Assembly: GCA_018398765.1 (NCBI GenBank)
Contig: JAHBMJ010000225.1
Span: 17,501-35,000 of the forward strand
Reading direction: 5' to 3'
Origin: Chromera velia
Lineage: Eukaryota; Sar; Chromeraceae
DNA length: 17,500 bases
Under the pieces are notes generated by a model. The model did no database searches and had not been told where the DNA came from. It was given only the letters and a program-made list of their open reading frames with translations. How positions within the stretch are numbered: position 1 is the first letter of the stretch; each line of letters begins with the position of its first letter. Position numbers and translations under genes: made by a program. Positions 9,084-15,711 of the stretch are shown piece after piece.

Positions 9084-9531
9084 GGACAAAAACGCTGAAG
9101 CGTGTGCAGTTCCGAGGCAACTGTACACGAACAAAAAGCCTTAAATGAAAGAGGACCGAAAACAACCCGACCCTTCACCCCTTCCTTCTGCTCTCATTGC
9201 TTATATCAGACTTTCTTCACCAGGTGTAGGACTCTTCATTTCTCTTTCTAAAGAAGAAACTCCTTCTACAGTTGTTCTTATTGACACGGGGGCCGAAGTC
9301 TCTTTATTGCACACAAAAGTCTTTCGACGTCTCAGGAAAGAAATACCAGGTTTGACTGTATAAAGAATTCCACTGACTATAAAAGGGGAAGGGGGACAAG
9401 AATTGGGAAATGAAGGGTCCGTCTCTCTGTAGGTAAACATAGAAGAGAAGATAAAAAAACACAGATTTTACATTTCTTCTTCTATCAAAAATGAATGTAT
9501 TCTCAAAAAGTCGTTTTGCAATGAACATATT
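9073..9531 (+). pseudogene. pol: Start of pol: aspartic protease region
   Basis: Pol lies in the +1 frame relative to gag. The two frames overlap only at 9073-9083, between a pol-frame TGA (9070) and the gag TAA (9081). A +1 shift there would join them, as in Ty3, but no slippery site is proven. The active-site motif VLIDTGAEVSLL has its Asp at 9283-9285, followed by a flap-like stretch (IPLTIKGEGG). The dimeric retroviral-type protease would cut the polyprotein. The frame is interrupted by TAA at 9142, TAA at 9361 and TAG at 9430. No indels are needed to read through, and each stop could derive from a Gln codon by one C-to-T change. Confidence 0.75.
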
Positions 9532-11117
9532 TTGTCTCTCTCTTTCAACCCCGACGTCCTTCAGCTGAAAGGAGAAGGAGAAAATCTATGTGGGATTTCT
9601 CTCCGCCCTGTGGAAATTCTCAGGAAAGAAAAACAGTTTATCCAGTCACCTCTCTTCCTTCAAAGAAAAGAAACTCTCCCTCTTTCCTCTTTCTCTCATA
9701 TGTCTATCTCCCTACCTGATGATTCTGTGATTCCCAATGGAAGTGTTGTACATGTAGAGGGCAGTTTGGGACGATATGCACCCATGAGGATTTACCTGCA
9801 TGACAGCGTGGGAAAGATAGAAGACCGAAGTGTTCATATTGCTGTGACCAATGCTACATGTCGATCTTTCACTTTCCCTCCTAATCTCTATCTTGCATAT
9901 GCATCTATTTGTGGAACTGAAGGAGAAGAAAATCAAGCGTTTTCAACCATCTGCACAGAAAACAACGAGGGTGGAGAAAAGAATAAGAGGGTGCGACAAG
10001 ACTGCAACATATCAGCCGCACAAATGTCTATATCGGAAGATTCACAAGAAAAAGAAAAGGACGAACTTCTTCCAAAAGAAAAAGAAGAAGCAATCAAACA
10101 AATCAAGGAGACGGTTGAGAAGGCCAGGAATTTGAACCCAGAAGAAAAGAAGAGATTTGAGCTTCTACTATTAGAGTTCACTTCCCTCTTTCCAACTAAG
10201 CAAAACTTGGGATTATTGGGAAAAATCGAACATGCCATAGAAACGAACACAGAAAAACCAGTTTTCATCAGACCTAGACAGGTGCCGCATACGCTCAGAG
10301 AAAAGGTAGAAGAACAAATAAATAATTGGTTGCAGTCAGGAGTAATCACAGAAAGCCTCAGTCCCTGGAGTGCTCCGATCGTTTGCATGAAAAAAAAAGG
10401 ACCAGGAAATAAAGTCAGATTGTATGTCGACTACCGCTGTCTAAACGCTGTTTTGAAGAAGAAAAACTGGCCCTTACCTCACATAGATGACATTCTGACT
10501 CAGCTCTAAGGGAAAAAGTGGTTCTCAGTCATTGACCTTGCTTCGGCTTTCAATCAAATGAAAGTAAGAGAGAAGGATCAAGAAAAACTTACATTTTCTT
10601 GTCACAAAGGATCATACAAGTTTCTTCGCGTACCTTTTGGCATTCAGTCCGCTCCCGCCATACTGCAGAAAACCATGGACCAATTGTTTACTGGATTGAT
10701 GAATGTATGCGCATGGGGGTACATGGATGACTTACTCTGTGCATCTCGGTCTATGGAAGATCACTTCGCCGACCTTCATGCTGTGCTCACTCGCTTCAAA
10801 AATATCGGAGCGAAAATTTCATTCAGCAAATGTTCGTTCTTTCAACAGGAAATACAATATTTGGGCCATAAAATTACACTCACAGGTATTTTACCTTCAG
10901 GCGAGAAAATAGAATATATTAAAAACGCCGTTCCTCCCAAGACTATGAAAGAGACAAGGGGATTTTTAGGGTTAACGGGGTACTACAGGAAGTTTGTAGA
11001 GAAATATGCATCAATAGCAGCACCATTCTATGACCTGACAAAGAAAAACACACCCTTTAAATGGGAGACGGCGGACCAAGAAGCATTTGACAGATTGAAA
11101 CAGATCCTCACCTCAGC
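9532..11117 (+). pseudogene. pol: Pol: reverse transcriptase domain
   Basis: A poorly conserved, Glu/Lys-rich linker precedes the polymerase, which begins near 10228 (HAIETNTEKPVFIRPRQVP). The Ty3 landmarks follow in order: GVITESLSPWSAPIV, VDYRCLN, WPLPHIDDIL, then TAA at 10507. Next are VIDLASAFNQM with the first catalytic Asp at 10534-10536, VPFGIQSAPA, and YMDD with Asp codons at 10726-10731. Then come YLGHKIT, and GFLGLTGYYRKF of the connection region. All three catalytic Asp residues are present. The single stop at 10507 replaces one residue in the L-x-GKKWFS stretch. The position before VDYR is Tyr where many relatives have Cys. The frame is lost at the 53-bp duplication. Confidence 0.9.
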
Positions 11118-11170
11118 GAGACGGCGGACCAAGAAGCATTTGACAGATTGAAACAGATCCTCACCTCAGC
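11065..11170 (+). repeat. Exact 53-bp tandem duplication inside pol
   Basis: Copy 1 is 11065-11117 and copy 2 is 11118-11170. They appear identical. Because 53 is not a multiple of 3, the duplication moves the downstream frame; removing one copy would put reverse transcriptase and RNase H in one frame. It is either a recent slippage event or an assembly artefact. Confidence 0.9.
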
Positions 11171-11960
11171 TCCTGTGCTTGGCCATCCTCGTTGGAATGT
11201 TCCCTTCATCTTAAAATGTGACGCTTCACACTCTGCCATCTCTGCAATTCTGCGTCAAGAGGACAATGAAGGGCGTGAATATGTAATTTCGTATGCGTCA
11301 AGAGAACTCACATCAATAGAAAGATGCTGGCACATAACTGAGATCGAAATGCTTGCATACACATGGGGAGTTGAGAAATTTAAGCCGTGGCTGTGGGGGA
11401 GAGAATTCATTATTTATACTGATCATGCAGCTTTGCAGTGGGTTCACCGACAGAAAGACACTAACCCCCGTCTTATGAGAATGAGTCTGAAACTCAGTCT
11501 GTCAGGGTATGATTATCGGGTCATCCACAAAAAGGGAACAAGCAATACAGATGCAGATACGCTTACAAGAGGGTGTTTCGTTCACGAACGAATGGAAGAA
11601 AAAGACTCAGACACAGAATCAGATGACTCAGTTGTGGTTGCGGCATACACGATAACGAAGAAAAGAAAAGAAGGAAATCCAGAATCAAACGTACCAAAAC
11701 CTCTTGACGCACCTTTAATCGTGTTACCACACACAGTGGAAGATGTAAAATCTGCACAAAGAAAAGACCCAGAATTGTCACAAATGATTAAATATTTGGA
11801 AAAGGGAGAAATTCCAGAAGGACTCTCTTATCATGAAAGGATTTGTTTAGTCTCTCAAGCCCCTCTGTATTTGATGCATCAAGGACTACTCCTGCGTCTT
11901 CTCCCCCCTACCAATGGACACCGCTCAGGCATACGTTTTCTTTTGGCAGTACCAAAATAA
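11118..11960 (+). pseudogene. pol: Pol: RNase H domain and linker
   Basis: Typical Ty3/gypsy RNase H. PFILKCDAS carries the first Asp. Then come YASRELTSIERCWHITEIE with the catalytic Glu, YTDHAALQW with the next Asp, and DADTLTR near 11550, where relatives usually have ADALSR. It degrades the RNA strand of the RNA-DNA hybrid during cDNA synthesis. A charged linker (11580-11830) leads towards the integrase and ends in LLAVPK before TAA at 11958. In related elements this VPK is followed directly by the integrase zinc-binding region, so the stop replaces one residue of a continuous polyprotein. Confidence 0.88.
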
Positions 11961-12752
11961 ATGAGAGAAGCACTCTTACAGAATTCATATTCACACGTTT
12001 TGGCGGGACACATGGGGATGCACAGGGTGGTCAGGGCGTTGTCCGAGAAATATTTGTGGCAAAGTATGTATTCGGATGTACAACAGTTTGTTCGTACCTG
12101 CAGAAAATGCCAGATGAGGAGAAGGAATTTAGAGAAAGCACAGTACAAACCACAAATCATTCGAGATGCGCCGCTGAAAAGCTTCAGTTTTGACATCGTG
12201 GGTCCCCTTCCGGTGACAAAAGAGGGATACAAATACATTTTGGTTATACTCTGTCTCGCATCCAGGTACGCAGAATTGATTCCACTGAAAAATCAAAAAG
12301 CAGATACAATCGCAACGGCACTTGTACAGAATCTAATTTATCGTTATGGCATACCAGTGCGCCTGCAGTCAGACAGGGGGGCAAATCTCTTAGATCCGGT
12401 GGTTCAAAGTATCTGTCATTTAATCGGATCAGACAGAGTTCTAGTGATAGCATATTCTCTAGAAACATAAGGAAGAATCGAGAGAATCAATGCAGATATA
12501 AAGAACTCGATGGTAAAATATGTAACCAAATCAGGGAGTGACTGGAGTGCGTATTGTGCCTTTACCGCTTTCATACATAACAGTACGTATCAAACGAGTA
12601 TTGGAATGAGCCCCTACCAGATCATCTTCGGTAAAGAACCCAACAATCCATCGCGTTTGTTGGCAGATTTATCTGTTGATGAGAAATTCCTTCTACAAGA
12701 TTATGTAGAGATTTTGAAGGATGTTAGAAAAGAGAACAAAGAAAGAATGTAA
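11961..12752 (+). pseudogene. pol: Pol: integrase zinc-binding and catalytic core
   Basis: The zinc-binding region is H-x4-H-x29-C-x2-C (His codons at 11994 and 12009, then CRKC). The catalytic core has Asp in FDIVGPLP (about 12192), Asp in LQSDRGAN (12372), and Glu in GRIERIN (about 12480). Counting the TAA at 12468 as one residue, exactly 35 residues separate the second Asp from the Glu, the canonical DD35E spacing. This shows that the stop is a point change and nothing is missing. Downstream, HNSTYQTSIGMSPYQIIFGKEP is the conserved end of the core. A second stop, TAA at 12750, breaks the helix that leads to the C-terminal module. The enzyme would insert element cDNA into the genome. Confidence 0.9.
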
Positions 12753-13019
12753 CTTTTCCAAACAGCAGCAGAACAAAGAATGAGAAGAAAACTCAAAAAC
12801 GATCCTTCCAAACTAAGGATTTACAAGAAGGGCGATTACGTTTGGTTAGAAAAGGGAACAAAGAAAGACAAGAGGATCGGAAAAGGATTGAATGACTTAT
12901 TTGAGGGGCCTTACTTAATTAATGCTTGTTTACCCAATGAAACTTTCGTTTTACGTAAACCGGGGGCACAGCAAACGATGACAGTCAATAGAAGAAGAAT
13001 CAAACCCTTCCTTTCATGA
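12753..13019 (+). pseudogene. pol: Pol: integrase C-terminal GPY/F module
   Basis: This has the family pattern: YKKGDYVWLEKG, then DLFEGPYLI with the Gly-Pro-Tyr signature, then a beta-rich stretch ending in NRRRIKPFLS. In chromoviruses this module joins the integrase core to the chromodomain. TGA at 13017 separates it from the chromodomain segment in the same frame. It is the only in-frame TGA in pol, and a CGA-to-TGA change would explain it. Confidence 0.8.
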
Positions 13020-13400
13020 AATTTGAATGAAAGCGACGTGATGGAAGTGACGTACGAAGAAATCGATGAAGAACCAGAAGAAGTGGTGGAAGTTGCGGAT
13101 GATGAGGAAATGCCTGAGGTAGAAGAAGCAAGGGAGGAAGGGGAAATGAAACAAACTTCGCGAAAACGACACCAAACGGACTTAGCCGTTCAAAAGAAGA
13201 AAACAAAGACAAACAGTGCGGACAGAGACAGTCGAAGAGATTATGAGGTAGAAAAAATTTGTGGTCGAAGGAAGAAAGGAGACAAATTTGAATATCTACT
13301 CAAATGGAAAGGATACGAAGAACTCACTTGGGAGACAGAAGATGACCTCTCGTGTCCCGAATTAGTTGAAAACTACCTGAGGAAAATCGAGGGACAATAA
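13020..13400 (+). pseudogene. pol: Pol C-terminus: acidic linker and chromodomain
   Basis: A very acidic stretch (about 13050-13145) is followed by a basic one with RKRH and KKKTK. A chromodomain at 13242-13397 follows: YEVEKICGRR, EYLLKWKGYEELTWE, CPELVENYLRKI. Tyr, Trp and Tyr stand at the three positions that form the methyl-lysine cage in the family. In chromoviruses this domain is thought to steer integration to chromatin with particular histone marks. The frame ends at TAA 13398, 7 residues after the domain's last helix, a natural end. Confidence 0.88.
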
Positions 13401-13419
13401 TGGAGCGGGGAGAAGAGTG

Positions 13420-13790
13420 AAGAGAGAGAGCGCTGACTGAATGAAAGAAGAGACGAGACATCGTCGCACATGTGAATGGAAAGAGAGAGCGCTGACTGAA
13501 TGAAAGAAGAGACGAGATATCGTCGCACATGTGAATAGAAAAAGAGAGCGCTGACTAAATGAAAGAAGAAACGAGACATCGTCGCACATGTGAATGGAAA
13601 AAGAGAGCGCTGACTGAATGAAAGAAGAGACGAGACCTCATCGCACATGTGAATGGAAAGAGAGAGCGCTGACTGAATGAAAGAAGAGACGAGACGTCGT
13701 CGCACATATGAATGGAAAGAGAGAACGCTGCCTGAATGAAAGAAGAGACGAGACACCGCGAGACGCCGTTGTACACGTGAGTGGAGAAGA
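13420..13790 (+). repeat. 59-bp minisatellite, about six copies
   Basis: The core CGCTGACTGAATGAAAGAAG recurs at 13431, 13490, 13549, 13608, 13667 and 13726, exactly 59 bp apart, with a few substitutions per copy. A seventh unit with about 9 extra bases follows at 13794. It starts about 20-30 bp after the pol stop. The plus strand is purine-rich, which leaves all three minus-strand frames open without meaning. Confidence 0.9.
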
Positions 13791-14190
13791 GAACACCATC
13801 TGAGTGAAAGGAGAAACTGGCTTCTGTATGATGAGAGAAAAGGAGAAACTGTGGTTGCATGAACGGAAGAAGAAGAATCAATTCTGCATAAAGGATGAAA
13901 GGCGGAATTGTGATTGTATGAATGGAAGAAGGAAGTTGACCTCCGCATGAAAAGATGGATGGAAGGAAGAAATGTGGTTGTATGGATAGAAGGGGAGACG
14001 GATATCTGTATAGAGAACTGAGAGAAAGAATTGTGGATTGTATAAATGGAAAGGGAGACGAAGGGAGACTGACCTCTGTGTAGGGAGGAACCATGCATGG
14101 TTGTTGCATGGAATGGGAGACTGGCTCCTACATGAAAATTTGGACGAAGAAGACATCGTTGTGGAAGAAAAGAGACTGCTTTGGGAATGA
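13791..14190 (+). repeat. Degenerate continuation of the minisatellite, about 60-bp spacing
   Basis: The motif TGGTTGTATGAATGGAAGA and variants recur at about 13853, 13910, 13976, 14033 and 14098 (steps of about 57 and 65 bp). They alternate with a CTCTGTATGA-like element. The units look like diverged members of the same array. Confidence 0.6.
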
Positions 14191-14310
14191 TTGAGGGCAA
14201 ACTTGATAAGAGAAGAATAAAGGGTAGAGGAAGCGTTGTTTGAGTCTGGAATAATTCAGAGAAAGCACCTTCTGACAATAGGGAGACAGACATGAAAGAG
14301 AGCAAGATGA

Positions 14311-14559
14311 GTGATTGATTATGCATGCGAAAGAGGTGCAATTAGGATCCTAGAGCTGGTGAAGCCAGGAATGCCCGGGCATCGTTGCTGGAAGGCCTTT
14401 TGCCATATAGAAGGACAAGTGGAATACTTCATTCCTTCTCCTTACTCATTTCATAGGCTACGTGTCGTTAGAAATGAGATATTGCCCCGGTCCCGGGAGA
14501 CCATCAGACAGAGGCAAGAAGTAACTGACAGAGAGAGGTACCGGCGTCAAGAGGATTAG
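14311..14559 (+). CDS. Small open frame, doubtful
   Basis: An 82-codon frame ends in TAG at 14557 and has no ATG near its beginning (it opens after TGA at 14308). The translation has varied composition, a CWKAFCHIEG stretch and a basic C-terminus. It may be a fragment of a longer decayed gene or of the retrotransposon's 3' part, or chance. I do not recognise it. Confidence 0.2.
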   Translation: MIDYACERGAIRILELVKPGMPGHRCWKAFCHIEGQVEYFIPSPYSFHRLRVVRNEILPRSRETIRQRQEVTDRERYRRQED

Positions 14560-15323
14560 AGACCTGCATGGAATGATTGACTCATTCGTAATGAACCGTA
14601 AAGTAATTAATGAAATTTAAAGACCCATACAGTCTGTACATTATATAGTCCGGAGAGACTATGAGTATTCGGATCAAATTCATAAAAGATCATACGATCA
14701 ACCTCTCTGTATAAAGGTCAAGAGCCTTGTTGGGGGCATGGCAAAAATCAACATGGTGAGAGAGGTGGAGGCAGGAGCATAAATTGCGTCCTGGGCTCTG
14801 ATATAGCCCCCCACCAGGCAGGAAGCGACATGATCGCAAGCCCACAGCGCTGAAAATATATGCACAATGTATGAATGAGAGGCACGTGGGCGATGTTACA
14901 AACTTGGAAACATAGAGGAAGATAAAAGAATAGAGAAACATAAACTAACCTTCAGACTCGAGCCAAACACCGGGATAGCGGTCAGCTTGTTTCTCCAAGT
15001 GTCACAAGCCTTGTTCGGATGCGGAGGGCTGGCCACCCAACGTGACGTACAAAGCAATGCTTAGGGCAAGTGAGACTCATACTTCCAGATTCAAGTAAAG
15101 AGATCGATTGTATATATACAGATCGTAGTAAACGTAGTCCCAGGGAACTATACGGAGATGAACATTCTCTTCGCTCAAACCATACTCAAGGAGAAGACTC
15201 GAGAGATGACCTCAAATAAGTAGAAAACTTATCAAGGAGTGATATCATGAGAAGAAGTGATTCAGGTTAGCTGTACTATTGATCATTAAGGTCAGTTCCC
15301 TCTCAAGAGATAGATGGATCTTT

Positions 15324-15349
15324 ACATGCATATATATATACATGCATGC
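15324..15349. repeat. (AT)n flanked by ACATGCAT direct repeats
   Basis: ACATGCAT at 15324-15331 and again at 15340-15347 flank an alternating TA stretch. The whole block is nearly self-complementary and could extrude a cruciform. Confidence 0.6.
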
Positions 15350-15375
15350 TTTTTCATCATTTTTGAGGCAGGCCC

Positions 15376-15418
15376 GACGCGGCCCCGGAAAACAAATCTG
15401 CATGCATGAAGCCGCGTC
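15376..15418. repeat. 8-bp GC-rich inverted repeat
   Basis: GACGCGGC (15376-15383) pairs with GCCGCGTC (15411-15418), with a loop of 27 bases containing TGCATGCATG. Each arm is followed by a similar CCCCGG...ACAAAT string. Confidence 0.55.
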
Positions 15419-15439
15419 CCCGGTAGACAAATTACGCAA

Positions 15440-15473
15440 AGTCTGACAAATTTGAAAGTCTGTCAAATTTGAA
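15440..15473 (+). repeat. 17-bp tandem repeat, two copies
   Basis: AGTCTGACAAATTTGAA (15440-15456) is followed directly by AGTCTGTCAAATTTGAA (15457-15473), with one difference. A weaker third copy follows. Confidence 0.75.
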
Positions 15474-15711
15474 AAAGTTCGAAATTGAATATACTTTGAC
15501 GGATGTACGGTGTTGCGCAACCATCAACTCACTGAATGATTGTCAAGTTCAAGAACACAAGCACCATCCTCTGTATTCCGTACCCTCACACCTGTCATTC
15601 TTAAGGTTGCGAACACCTTCCCCTTTCAGATTCTCATCTGTATTAATTCTTCTCTCTTAGCCTTCCCTTTCTGGAACAACAGTTGTTCAGCTGTACAAAG
15701 GCATCGAGAGA

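Larger units (their letters stand above)
7335..13400 (+). mobile_element. Ty3/gypsy chromovirus, internal region, decayed
   Basis: The domain order gag, protease, reverse transcriptase, RNase H, integrase, GPY/F, chromodomain is the Metaviridae order with the chromovirus hallmark at the C-terminus. Gag is in one frame and pol in the +1 frame. The copy is not autonomous: pol has in-frame stops at 9142, 9361, 9430, 10507, 11958, 12468, 12750 and 13017, plus a frameshifting 53-bp duplication at 11118. I compared 6340-7334 with 13400-15700 by eye and found no LTR pair, primer-binding site or clear polypurine boundary, so the outer limits of the element are unknown. Confidence 0.9.
14560..15700. 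other. Long intergenic region with short repeats, no gene
   Basis: No supported gene on either strand. It is where the 3' LTR of the chromovirus might be expected, but no match to the 5' side was seen. It contains the AT-rich palindromic block at 15324, the inverted repeat at 15376 and the 17-bp repeat at 15440. A pyrimidine run ending in TCTTAG at 15660 could be a splice acceptor for the next gene. Confidence 0.45.

Noticed and set aside
8942-9148. A 68-codon plus-strand frame overlapping the gag end
   Set aside because: It lies in the third frame between gag and pol, contains no motif, and ends where the true pol frame (with the DTG protease) is open.
13420-13790. CRISPR array
   Set aside because: The 59-bp units are directly tandem without unique spacers, and the context is eukaryotic.
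13373-14341. A 322-codon minus-strand open frame through the minisatellite
   Set aside because: The plus strand is purine-rich, so stops are rare on the minus strand. With a 59-bp unit the same repeat is read in all three frames, and all are open. The translation is a Ser/Phe/Leu-rich repeat with no domain.
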